Below the pieces are notes generated by a model. It made no database searches. It saw only the letters and a program-made list of their open reading frames with translations, and was not told the origin of the DNA. A stretch of DNA of 31,866 nucleotides, taken from positions 1 through 31,866 of the forward strand of contig CAJTZQ010000041.1 of the NCBI GenBank assembly GCA_910583795.1. The letters run 5' to 3'. Of the stretch, positions 1 through 7,281 are shown in pieces. Positions within the stretch are counted from its first letter, which is position 1, and every line of letters begins with the position of its first letter. A program made the translations under genes and the position numbers. This DNA comes from an uncultured Muribaculaceae bacterium. GTDB taxonomy: Bacteria; Bacteroidota; Bacteroidia; Bacteroidales; Muribaculaceae.

Positions 1-52
1 CGGGGACACAAGGATTTTCAGTCCTTTGCTCTACCAACTGAGCTATGGCACC
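1..52 (-). tRNA. tRNA-Phe (GAA), 3' end cut by window edge
   Basis: Read on the minus strand, the gene begins GGTGCCATAGCTCAG at position 52. It has a normal D-arm (CTCAGTTGGTAGAG) and an anticodon loop CTGAAAA flanked by an AGGA/TCCT-type stem, giving anticodon GAA for phenylalanine. The variable loop is present (TGTGTCCC). The T-arm and the 3' acceptor strand lie outside the window. A good Bacteroidetes promoter sits about 150 bp upstream (202-233). Confidence 0.93.
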
Positions 53-201
53 ATGCTTGGCTTTGAGTATTTGTTTCTTTAATCGCTTTTGTTTCAACTG
101 CAGTAATTAAATCACCTGTTCAGCTTCCGTTTCATGCAATTGTTTCCTTCTCTCTGATCGGTGTCACTCTCTTGTGTCCTCATCAGTGCCGTTTGCGAGT
201 G

Positions 202-233
202 CAAAGTTAGACACTTTTTCTGATTCCTCCAAA
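202..233 (-). promoter_or_regulatory. Bacteroidetes-type promoter upstream of tRNA-Phe
   Basis: On the minus strand there is a TTTG box (230-233), a 20-bp spacer, and TAACTTTG (202-209). This fits the TTTG / TAnnTTTG consensus of the Bacteroides primary sigma factor. The start point would be near 195, leaving about 140 nt of leader before the tRNA. The assignment to tRNA-Phe is inferred from orientation only. Confidence 0.7.
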
Positions 234-296
234 TTTTTTTGAAAGAAAATTTATCTCTTTTTCAATATTCGGATACATCTCTTTGATTATAAGGAT

Positions 297-1763
297 TTAA
301 CCTTTATGCCTAAATTTCCCGAAGAGATAGCCGGATGCCTCTTTTAATTCAGGATAGCCGCCAAACCACATTATTCCTACATAGACAATTCCTCCAACGA
401 CAATCTCCGAAAGCAATCTCAATGGAGCCGAAAATGGAATCATATCAACAAATGAACAGATCAACCACATGACAGCGGCAGAGAATGCATATGGCAACAT
501 ATCTGTTATCATTTTTATTACCCCATAGCCTATTGCCCTACCTACCATGGCGACAATAATAATATAAGTGACCAATGATGCCCAAAATTGACCCCAAACA
601 AGAATATCTATACTTTTGAAAAATATCGTAGCCACAATTGCCAATGCTATCGCAGAATCTTTTACAACCTCTATAATAAACAGCCGCTTGCCATATCCTT
701 TAGCCAACATATAGTTGCCGAAGAGCGACACCAATACAACAAAAATTCCGCGAACCACCAATATCTGAAACAATATTATCGCAGCATCCCATTTATGACC
801 GAACATGGTGTGAAAAAGAGGCTCCCCTATAGCAGCCAAACCGATCATCGCGGGGAAAAGGACAAATGCAGTAAATCTGTTTATCTTTTTCACATAACGC
901 CTGAAATCATCGGCATTATCCTGAAATTTTGACAACAACGGTACAAATGAAGCAGTAAGAACCTGCGAAATGGAAGCGGTGCCCATTTTGCTCCATTTGT
1001 CAGCCTGAGTGTAGACACCAAGCGAGGCAAGAGAATAAAACGCACCTATGACAAACGAGTATATCGTCTGAAAGAGAGTGTTGAGCATAGAAGATGAGAA
1101 CACGCTCATGCCTATTCTCCATATCTTTTTTAATGAAGATATTTTAATCCAGCAAGAAGGCAACCAATGACCCGTAGCCCAAAGAATGCAAGTCTTGATA
1201 CCTGCCAACGACACAGACTGCCACACAAGCGCCCAAGCCCCGTATCCTTTTAGAGCCAAAACAATCCCTATGCACCCTCCACCGATTTGAGCGACAAGAT
1301 TAGAGATTGCTATCATCTTAACATCCATCCTCTTCATGAGACGGTTTGTCTGGACTATCGCAAGAGCATTGAGCACAAAAGTGAGAAACATCACTTTTGA
1401 CAAGGGGATCAGTCGTTTATCGCCTTGGAAAATATCTGCTATCAAAGGTGAGCCGATCCATAGAATCCAATATATACAGACACTGACAATAAGATTAAAC
1501 CAAAAAACCGTGGAATAATCTTCCTCTGCAGGCTCCTTCTTCTGAAGCAAAGCAGCCCCGAATCCGCTGTCGGCAAATATAATGGCAAAAGCCTGGAAAA
1601 CAAGTAGTGCTCCCACGAGGCCGAAATCCTCCTCCGAGAGCACATTTGCAAGCACCAAACCGACAACACCATACAACACTTGCGAAGCAAGCCTGTCAAT
1701 GGTGTTCCATTTCAACGTACGTGCCGTTTTTAATTTTAATGGGACTTCCGTTTCTCGTTTCAT
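297..1763 (-). CDS. Polysaccharide/lipopolysaccharide flippase (MOP superfamily, WzxC-like)
   Basis: This 488-residue protein is almost entirely hydrophobic, with about 12-14 predicted membrane segments. An amphipathic N-terminus (KLKTARTLKWNTIDRLASQ) precedes the first helix, as in polysaccharide-synthesis exporters of the MOP fold. Its length fits that family (about 480-500). The role would be to flip undecaprenyl-linked saccharide units across the inner membrane for capsule, O-antigen or exopolysaccharide assembly. No glycosyltransferases are visible beside it, so the saccharide is unknown. It lies 34 bp downstream of the GIN-domain gene on the same strand and may be co-transcribed. The family call is firm; the substrate is not. 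Confidence 0.85.
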   Translation of the reverse strand: MKRETEVPLKLKTARTLKWNTIDRLASQVLYGVVGLVLANVLSEEDFGLVGALLVFQAFAIIFADSGFGAALLQKKEPAEEDYSTVFWFNLIVSVCIYWILWIGSPLIADIFQGDKRLIPLSKVMFLTFVLNALAIVQTNRLMKRMDVKMIAISNLVAQIGGGCIGIVLALKGYGAWALVWQSVSLAGIKTCILWATGHWLPSCWIKISSLKKIWRIGMSVFSSSMLNTLFQTIYSFVIGAFYSLASLGVYTQADKWSKMGTASISQVLTASFVPLLSKFQDNADDFRRYVKKINRFTAFVLFPAMIGLAAIGEPLFHTMFGHKWDAAIILFQILVVRGIFVVLVSLFGNYMLAKGYGKRLFIIEVVKDSAIALAIVATIFFKSIDILVWGQFWASLVTYIIIVAMVGRAIGYGVIKMITDMLPYAFSAAVMWLICSFVDMIPFSAPLRLLSEIVVGGIVYVGIMWFGGYPELKEASGYLFGKFRHKG

Positions 1764-1797
1764 TTCTGCCGGTCAACCCTTATTTTCAAGTGCAAGA

Positions 1798-2586
1798 TTA
1801 TTCTTCTTCGACCTCATCCTCCTCATTAGATTCAATTGTAGTGTTTTCATTAAGTTCTTCCTCATCGGTCACGACCGTGTCAAGCGGACGTCCTTCCGGT
1901 AATGGATAAAGCTTACCGCCTCCCGATTTCTTGATTTTTGGATCTCCTTTATAGTATATCTTTGTGGAGCCAATTCCTCTCACACTCAGCTTTACCTTGG
2001 GGAAGCATCCTATCGAGCCACTTCCCAAAATCTTACATTGCACATTATCAGCCTCCAGTCTGTCAGCAGAAATCATCCCCGTACCGACCATTTTCAATAC
2101 AGCATCCTGACATTCTCCGGAGAGATTGATCGTGCCATTGCCGGTTGCAATAGAAGCCGACACCTTATTAGTTTTTAAATTTTCTATAATCAAGGTGCCA
2201 TTTCCAACCTGCGTCGCCTTAAACTCTGCACACGGTGCCGGATTCTCAACAGAAAATGTAAAGTTTGAAGCATTTTCCACTGAAGTCAGGAAATCGGAAT
2301 ATATATACAAAACGGGCAAATCCGGGTGGCCTACATCTTCTGTCGACACCTGAATTTTCAAATTTCCGTCTTTGGGAGTGATGATAAAGGCATCAGCAAA
2401 CTGTTTGTCACCACTATATTGGATGAAACCGGAGGAATCCGGAAGACAACGATAGACAACATTGACATTGTCACAAACTTTGACCTTGTCAAATTGCCCT
2501 ACTTCAACCTTATAATTCTCGACCTCTTGAGCTTTTGCGGAAACTACTGCGAAAGCCAATAAAACAACATAGAAAAACTTATTCAT
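1798..2586 (-). CDS. Secreted GIN-domain (DUF2807-type) protein with acidic C-terminal tail
   Basis: I start at the internal Met (2586), four codons after the most upstream ATG (2598), because MNKFFYVVLLAFAVVSAKAQ is then a clean signal peptide. The mature part is a repetitive beta-rich domain typical of the putative auto-transporter adhesin head GIN family. It shows alternating short strands such as VKVCDNVNVVYR, GNLKIQVSTED and GNGTLIIENL with recurring Gly-Asn/Gly-Ser turns, the pattern of a parallel beta-helix. The last ~25 residues are strongly acidic (runs of Glu and Asp interrupted by Asn and Thr), which is unusual for the family. Location is probably periplasm or outer membrane; function is unknown. 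It may share a transcript with the flippase downstream. Confidence 0.75.
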   Translation of the reverse strand: MNKFFYVVLLAFAVVSAKAQEVENYKVEVGQFDKVKVCDNVNVVYRCLPDSSGFIQYSGDKQFADAFIITPKDGNLKIQVSTEDVGHPDLPVLYIYSDFLTSVENASNFTFSVENPAPCAEFKATQVGNGTLIIENLKTNKVSASIATGNGTINLSGECQDAVLKMVGTGMISADRLEADNVQCKILGSGSIGCFPKVKLSVRGIGSTKIYYKGDPKIKKSGGGKLYPLPEGRPLDTVVTDEEELNENTTIESNEEDEVEEE

Positions 2587-2676
2587 CAAAACATCCATTT
2601 TTTGTTCTATTTTTCCTGCATCCTAAAATGCAAAAGCAGCTTATTTACCTATATAACGAGGTTTATCTATTTTTAG

Positions 2677-3654
2677 TTAAAAATAGCACTCCTCTATTTC
2701 TCGGAATATCTGTTCAAGTTCGTCTGCTGTTTCAGCTCTCAGCATTCTTATCCGCACTTGTCGGAAATCGGGCAATCCCTTAAACAACGGAGTGGCGGCA
2801 AGATGACGCCTTATATGCAAAATACCACGATATTCATCTATCCGATCTATGCTTTCCCTGATCTGGCGACGAAGCAATGCAAATTTTTCCTTATCCGGCA
2901 AAGGAGACCATTTCCCGGTTTTAATATATTGATCCACATCATGAAAAATCCAGGTAGCACCGATAGCCCCTCTGCCAATCATCACTCCGTCTACCCCATA
3001 ATCATCGAATGCCTTTGCAGCCGCTTCAGGGGTGGTTATATCCCCATTGCCAATGACCGGGATCTCCATCCGTGGGTCAGCCTTCAGTTTCCCGATAAGT
3101 GTCCAATCGGCATCACCGGTATACATCTGCGACCGAGTGCGACCATGCACGGTAAGGGCAGCGATTCCGCAATCCTGAAGACGAGGCCCGAGATCTGTAA
3201 TTATCTTATTATCGGCATCCCAACCAAGACGAGTCTTGACAGTGACAGGCAAATTGACTGCCTTAACTACAGATTCAGTGATCGAAAGCATCTTAGGGAT
3301 ATCACGAAGCATCCCTGCGCCAGCACCCTTCCCCGCAACTTTTTTCACCGGGCAACCAAAATTAATATCAATCAAATCAGGTCGCGCCTCCTCCACCATT
3401 TTCGCGGCTCCCACCATAGCTTCCGGATCTCTACCATAAATCTGAATAGCCACCGGACGTTCCCTGTCGTCTATATGAAGCTTTCGTGCGGTTGAAGCAA
3501 TGTTACGGACCAACGCTTCAGAAGAAACGAACTCAGTATAAACCATTTTTGCACCTTGCTCCCTGCAAATCAAGCGAAAAGACGGATCCGTCACGTCTTC
3601 CATAGGGGCAAGCATCACAGGGCGTTCCCCGAGATCAATATTCCCAATCTTCAT
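2677..3654 (-). CDS. dusB: tRNA-dihydrouridine synthase DusB-type
   Basis: This 325-residue TIM-barrel flavoenzyme reduces uridine to dihydrouridine in tRNA D-loops using FMN and NADPH. The N-terminus carries the family signature MLAPMEDVTDPSFR (residues 14-27). The catalytic cysteine lies in INFGCPVKKV (Cys101), followed by the GKGAGAGML loop. FMN phosphate-binding segments GNGDI and GVMIGRGAIG follow, and then a helical tRNA-binding C-terminal domain. Length matches DusB. It starts 10 bp after the stop of the M16 protease gene on the same strand, so the two are very likely co-transcribed. In many other phyla dusB sits beside fis; here its partner is a peptidase. Confidence 0.95.
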   Translation of the reverse strand: MKIGNIDLGERPVMLAPMEDVTDPSFRLICREQGAKMVYTEFVSSEALVRNIASTARKLHIDDRERPVAIQIYGRDPEAMVGAAKMVEEARPDLIDINFGCPVKKVAGKGAGAGMLRDIPKMLSITESVVKAVNLPVTVKTRLGWDADNKIITDLGPRLQDCGIAALTVHGRTRSQMYTGDADWTLIGKLKADPRMEIPVIGNGDITTPEAAAKAFDDYGVDGVMIGRGAIGATWIFHDVDQYIKTGKWSPLPDKEKFALLRRQIRESIDRIDEYRGILHIRRHLAATPLFKGLPDFRQVRIRMLRAETADELEQIFREIEECYF

Positions 3655-3664
3655 TATTCAATGG

Positions 3665-4888
3665 TTAAATTAATGTGAGACAGCCACAATTAGATGGAAC
3701 CAAAAGCTCTGCCACTTCACGCACTTCCTCTCTACACACAGCCATCATACGCTCCGCCGTGGTTGATATATCGTGTATCTCATTATAATACAAAATACTT
3801 TTGCCAAGCGACATCGCACGATTCTCACGATTGTCTGAGCTGACCAACAACTGACCGCAATACTGACGCTTCATCTTTTCAAAAACCGATTCAGAAATAA
3901 GGGATTGAGCAAGGCGATCAAGTTCATTGTTTATAACCCGACGGCATTTCCCTACCGTAGATGGATCAGAACCAAAATATATTAGAATAAGTCCGGAATC
4001 GCTCATCAGACTTACATTACTGTCTACCGTATAAACATATCCCCTCTTTTCTCTCAGCTCCCTGTTCAACCTTGAGTTCATACACGGGCCCCCAAGATAA
4101 TTATTCAATAAGAAAAGAGCGAACCTACGCGGATCTTGCCTACCGAAAACCCTTGCACCTACAATCGTATTCGCCTGATGGTTGCCACGGTCTCTTGTTA
4201 TATCAAACGGAGACATTCCGGGAGGCAAAATCCTTTCATGCCCCGTGTCAGGATAATGCATTTTAGAAAAATACTTCTCAACCAGTCTGCCAAGCTTATC
4301 AGGCTGCATGGGAGAACAGCAATATACAACCATATTGCGCGGAGTATAAAACCTGTCAAGGAATCTCCGGCAATCTTCGCCCGACAAGTTTTTTACACTT
4401 TCCGGACTGCCCAATATATTATGCGCAAGACCAGATCCGGAATAAGCAAGTTCCTCAAACTCATCATACACAGAATCTGCAGGGCTGTCAAGATAACTGT
4501 TTATTTCCTCTACGACAACTTCCCTTTCCCTGTCAATCTCCACTTTAGGGAAACAACTTGAAGTTATGAGATCCGCAAGAAGTTCAATCGCTCTTTCCTC
4601 ATAGCCGGCAGGGGCATTTGTATATACCATCGTCTCCTCTTTCGAAGTATACGCATTAAGTTCTCCTCCCACCACTTCCATGCGACTGGAAATCTGCCAT
4701 CCCTTACGTTTTGGGGTGCCCTTGAAAATAGTATGTTCCACAAAATGTGCCAGTCCATGGCAAGAGTCGTTCTCATCGCGGCTACCTGCATTCACGACAG
4801 CTCCTATATAACTCACAAGCCCGCTGATATGCCAACAAACCACCCTTAACCCATTAGTCAATGTAAAAACACTGTATGATTGATTCAT
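3665..4888 (-). CDS. M16-family zinc metallopeptidase (insulinase/processing-protease type)
   Basis: I start at 4888 (MNQSYSVFTLTNGLRVV). The longer frame back to 4966 would cross the minus-strand promoter box and lacks family similarity. The inverted zinc motif HxxEH is intact as HFVEH (His48, Glu51, His52), with the distal metal-binding Glu in the VVVEEIN segment near residue 127. The C-terminal half has the second, inactive M16 domain, including the RGYVYTVDS substrate-binding segment. About 407 residues fits the single-chain bacterial form (PqqL/YmxG-like). No signal peptide is seen, so it is probably cytoplasmic. It heads an apparent operon with dusB, 10 bp apart. The peptide substrate is unknown. 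Confidence 0.9.
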   Translation of the reverse strand: MNQSYSVFTLTNGLRVVCWHISGLVSYIGAVVNAGSRDENDSCHGLAHFVEHTIFKGTPKRKGWQISSRMEVVGGELNAYTSKEETMVYTNAPAGYEERAIELLADLITSSCFPKVEIDREREVVVEEINSYLDSPADSVYDEFEELAYSGSGLAHNILGSPESVKNLSGEDCRRFLDRFYTPRNMVVYCCSPMQPDKLGRLVEKYFSKMHYPDTGHERILPPGMSPFDITRDRGNHQANTIVGARVFGRQDPRRFALFLLNNYLGGPCMNSRLNRELREKRGYVYTVDSNVSLMSDSGLILIYFGSDPSTVGKCRRVINNELDRLAQSLISESVFEKMKRQYCGQLLVSSDNRENRAMSLGKSILYYNEIHDISTTAERMMAVCREEVREVAELLVPSNCGCLTLI

Positions 4889-4908
4889 AGATTTCGTTTT
4901 TAAGTGCG

Positions 4909-4936
4909 CAAAATTAATAAAAAATCTGTAACTTTG
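4909..4936. promoter_or_regulatory. Divergent pair of -7 boxes between M16 peptidase and DUF6377 regulator
   Basis: The minus-strand box TAATTTTG (4909-4916) would start transcription about 14 nt before the peptidase start codon. The plus-strand box TAACTTTG (4929-4936) would start about 50 nt before the regulator. Both fit TAnnTTTG exactly. I find no good -33 box for either. The two promoters lie so close that polymerases would exclude each other. Confidence 0.6.
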
Positions 4937-4993
4937 CATTATATCGCCGTCTTTCAAAAAGGGCAATCAGTTAATCATCAATCAAAAACACCG

Positions 4994-6619
4994 ATGAAAA
5001 TAATACCTAACATCATAATTTTAACCATACTGACATTTTTATTATCCGCTTCCTGCGGATCAGGGCAACAATCACGCCATAACAACCATGCGTCAATCCC
5101 CTCCGAGACGTTAAGGCGCCTTAATACCACGATTGCAAAAGCACCCATATACCAGGAAAAGAAGAAAATATATATCGATTCCCTTAAGAATCTACTCAAA
5201 TCAGGCAACATGCCGTCAAGCCAATGGGAAGTGCTGATAGAAATTGCCGACCAATACAGGCAAATGAACGCAGACTCCTCCATGTATTATGCAGAAAAGG
5301 CTGTTGAATCTGTCCCTGAAGACCCGACCGGTTTCAAGCGAATAAGAAGCGAGCTGTCTCTTGTCACAGCCCTGAGCACTGCCGGAATTTTTTCACCCGC
5401 CGTGCAACGCCTCGATTCCATAAGCGGACTGCAACTTACAAAAGAAGCAAGGATAGAATTCTGGAAGGCATCAAGAATAATGTATTCATATATGCTTGCA
5501 TTCGTGCAAGACCATAGCAAATATGCCAACATATTCCGTGAAAAATATATTAATTGCGATGATTCTTTGCTCGTATTGCTTCCGGAAACCGATCCGTTCA
5601 GAAAATTTATTTATGCGGAGCGACTTGTGAACGATGCGAAATGGGAAAAGGCGAAATCCCAAATTGAAGAACTGCTTAAAAGCAATCCTGTGGAGAGCAA
5701 CATCTATGCAATGTCGGCATTCCAGCTCGCCTTGGTCAACAAAAATCTTGGTGATTATACCGGTTATGTTGAAAACCTGTCGCTCTCGGCTGAAAGCGAC
5801 ATTAAAAGATGTGTAAAAGAAGGCATCGCGCTTCCCACTCTTGCAAACTGGCTATATGAAGAAGGAGACCTCGAAAACGCATTCAATTATATTAATTTCG
5901 CTCTTGAAGAAGCAAACAGCGGAAACATCCGTATGAGGACTGTATCCATAGCAACATTCATGCCGCTAATTGACGAGGCATACCGTCATAACATAGACTC
6001 CTCAAACAATAAACTGCTTGCCTATCTTCTCATATCGACTTCTCTGCTGCTCATAGCCATCATACTTTCAGCTGCGCTAATCAAAAATGTCCGCAATTCA
6101 CGTTCAAAAGAGAAGAAACTCGAAGCCACATCTAAAATGCTTGAAGCATATGTCGGCAACTTTATTGGAGTTTGCTCCAACTACGCCTCAAGACTTGATC
6201 AATTCTCCAAATTAGTGACCAGAAAAATTAATGCCGGACAATCCGAAGACTTGCTTAAGTTAATTTCTGCCGGAAAAGTAAACGATGAAGAGAGTGAAGA
6301 GTTTTATCGTCTCATCGATAAAGCCATACTCGACATTTTTCCTGATTTCGTAGAACAGATAAACACCCTCCTTCTGCCCGACAAAAAAATCGAATTGAAA
6401 CCAGACGAACTGCTCATACCTGAAGTGCGAATCTATGCTTTCGTAAGGCTTGGAGTTGACCAAAGCAACAAGATAGCACAGATACTAAACTACTCTGTCA
6501 ACACTGTATATTCCTACCGAAACAGAATGAGAAACCGTGCGATCGATCGTGAAAAGTTTGATGTCAACATTGCAAATTTAGGAAGGGTTGACGACGGTTT
6601 GGCATCATATTTAGGCTGA
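4994..6619 (+). CDS. DUF6377-type transmembrane regulator: periplasmic TPR-like sensor, one helix, LuxR-like HTH
   Basis: I take the ATG at 4994, which opens a signal peptide ending in a lipobox-like LLSASC; the frame runs open 30 codons further upstream without signal character. Using this start (541 aa), residues ~40-335 are helical and TPR-like, with repeated amphipathic pairs (ADQYRQMNADSSMYYAEKA). A strong membrane helix follows at ~340-364 (LLAYLLISTSLLLIAIILSA), then a charged coiled segment. The C-terminus (~474-517) contains VRLGVDQSNKIAQILNYSVN and TVYSYRNRMR, which resembles a LuxR-type helix-turn-helix. No kinase or receiver domain is present. I infer a one-component regulator reading an envelope signal directly to DNA. 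The target is unknown; the candidate RNA and CLC gene downstream are possibilities. Confidence 0.75.
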   Translation: MKIIPNIIILTILTFLLSASCGSGQQSRHNNHASIPSETLRRLNTTIAKAPIYQEKKKIYIDSLKNLLKSGNMPSSQWEVLIEIADQYRQMNADSSMYYAEKAVESVPEDPTGFKRIRSELSLVTALSTAGIFSPAVQRLDSISGLQLTKEARIEFWKASRIMYSYMLAFVQDHSKYANIFREKYINCDDSLLVLLPETDPFRKFIYAERLVNDAKWEKAKSQIEELLKSNPVESNIYAMSAFQLALVNKNLGDYTGYVENLSLSAESDIKRCVKEGIALPTLANWLYEEGDLENAFNYINFALEEANSGNIRMRTVSIATFMPLIDEAYRHNIDSSNNKLLAYLLISTSLLLIAIILSAALIKNVRNSRSKEKKLEATSKMLEAYVGNFIGVCSNYASRLDQFSKLVTRKINAGQSEDLLKLISAGKVNDEESEEFYRLIDKAILDIFPDFVEQINTLLLPDKKIELKPDELLIPEVRIYAFVRLGVDQSNKIAQILNYSVNTVYSYRNRMRNRAIDREKFDVNIANLGRVDDGLASYLG

Positions 6620-6777
6620 AAACGGGCATAAATTCCACCTTATTTAAACTTAAAACCACCTACTATCTCTATATCCCAATTAATATCGAACCTATATTTC
6701 ACAATCACAACATTCTGATTATTAGCATATATTTCTCTATATATTCTATATTTAGACTATATATCGAGCTATATTGC

Positions 6778-6808
6778 TTGCAAAACCATCTTTTGATGCT
6801 TAATTTTG
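6778..6808 (+). promoter_or_regulatory. Promoter of the candidate small RNA
   Basis: A TTG box at 6778-6780, a 20-bp spacer and TAATTTTG (6801-6808) match the Bacteroidetes consensus. No open reading frame of useful length follows for over 400 bp, so the transcript is either a non-coding RNA or a very long leader. Confidence 0.6.
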
Positions 6809-6871
6809 CAATGTCCGAAAGAAAGACATCGGACATGGATTTATGAATTTCATGACTCATAGGTTATAAGG

Positions 6872-6897
6872 TAAGTATTATTTCTAAGTATTATTTC
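6872..6897 (+). repeat. Perfect 13-bp tandem duplication inside the candidate RNA
   Basis: TAAGTATTATTTC occurs at 6872-6884 and immediately again at 6885-6897 with no mismatch, which suggests a recent slippage duplication. Confidence 0.9.
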
Positions 6898-7052
6898 AGC
6901 AAATAAGGTCTATTCGTAGAAATCTTTAAGGTGAAAAAGATAGTAAGGTTCTAAAATAATACAAGGTAAAAGTTCTTACAGGGTTATAAAAATATTGATT
7001 AAATAAATCGTTTATGTTAGGTTTGTAGAAATAATTTTGATTCGCAACGTGG

Positions 7053-7085
7053 CAGACTTCTTGTGAAAGAAGTCTGTTTTATTTT
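7053..7085 (+). terminator. Rho-independent terminator of the candidate RNA
   Basis: CAGACTTCTT (7053-7062), loop GTGA and AAGAAGTCTG (7067-7076) form a perfect 10-bp stem. TTTTATTTT follows. It ends transcription well before the CLC gene, so that gene needs its own promoter. Confidence 0.9.
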
Positions 7086-7157
7086 CTATATGTAACATTT
7101 TTTTACGCGCTTAACAGACATTATGAAGTCTACAACATTCATCCAAGTGCTGACATA

Positions 7158-7171
7158 ATTGTTATAACAAT
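7158..7171. promoter_or_regulatory. 14-bp perfect palindrome upstream of the CLC gene, possible operator
   Basis: ATTGTTATAACAAT is its own reverse complement and lies about 110 bp before the CLC start. The gap between it and the gene also holds a hairpin (TGCCGC 7190-7195 / GCGGCA 7205-7210) and a longer-range pairing GCGGTGC (7186-7192) with GCACCGC (7253-7259). No clear -7 box was found here. A role as a regulatory leader is inferred. Confidence 0.4.
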
Positions 7172-7281
7172 ACGTAGGCATATTCGCGGTGCCGCCATGG
7201 CAAAGCGGCATAACCCTATCGGCAGCCAATCCACAGACATTTCGGAGCGTAAGCACCGCAGTCTACCATATTCAGCAAATT

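Larger units (their letters stand above)
6814..7085 (+). ncRNA. Candidate small RNA, about 270 nt, unknown family
   Basis: The interval is bounded by a consensus promoter (6778-6808) and a strong rho-independent terminator (7053-7085). It holds no gene beyond an 8-codon frame (ATG at 6843, MNFMTHRL). Its 5' end can fold into a small hairpin: ATGTCCG at 6811-6817 pairs with CGGACAT at 6830-6836. The body is A-rich and carries four exact TAAGGT boxes (6867, 6904, 6927, 6944) and a CAAGGT (6962). It does not look like tmRNA, RNase P RNA, SRP RNA or any riboswitch I can recognise. A Bacteroidales 6S-like RNA cannot be excluded without a covariance search. The boundaries are inferred. Confidence 0.5.

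Noticed and set aside
130..195. CTGATGAG followed by GAAAC on the minus strand, reminiscent of a hammerhead ribozyme core
   Set aside because: No stem II between the two blocks and no closing stems I and III could be drawn.
588..932. Open frame opposite the flippase gene, and many similar plus-strand frames opposite minus-strand genes
   Set aside because: They are shadows of clear coding genes, with no signal peptides, domains or promoters of their own.
2758..3495. 245-codon plus-strand frame opposite dusB
   Set aside because: dusB is unmistakable on the minus strand; the opposite frame is composition-driven and has no recognisable domain.
7052..7067. TGGCAGACTTCTTGTG resembles a sigma-54 -24/-12 promoter
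   Set aside because: The essential GC of the -12 box is GT, and the segment is fully explained as the arm of a perfect rho-independent terminator.
7181..7281. Fluoride riboswitch before the CLC gene
   Set aside because: The conserved GAUG and GCUGAUG blocks and the pseudoknot segment are not present; only ordinary hairpins are visible.
7189..7281. GTG start adding 31 residues to the CLC protein
   Set aside because: The extension lacks family similarity and overlaps hairpins; the ATG at 7282 is preferred, though not proven.
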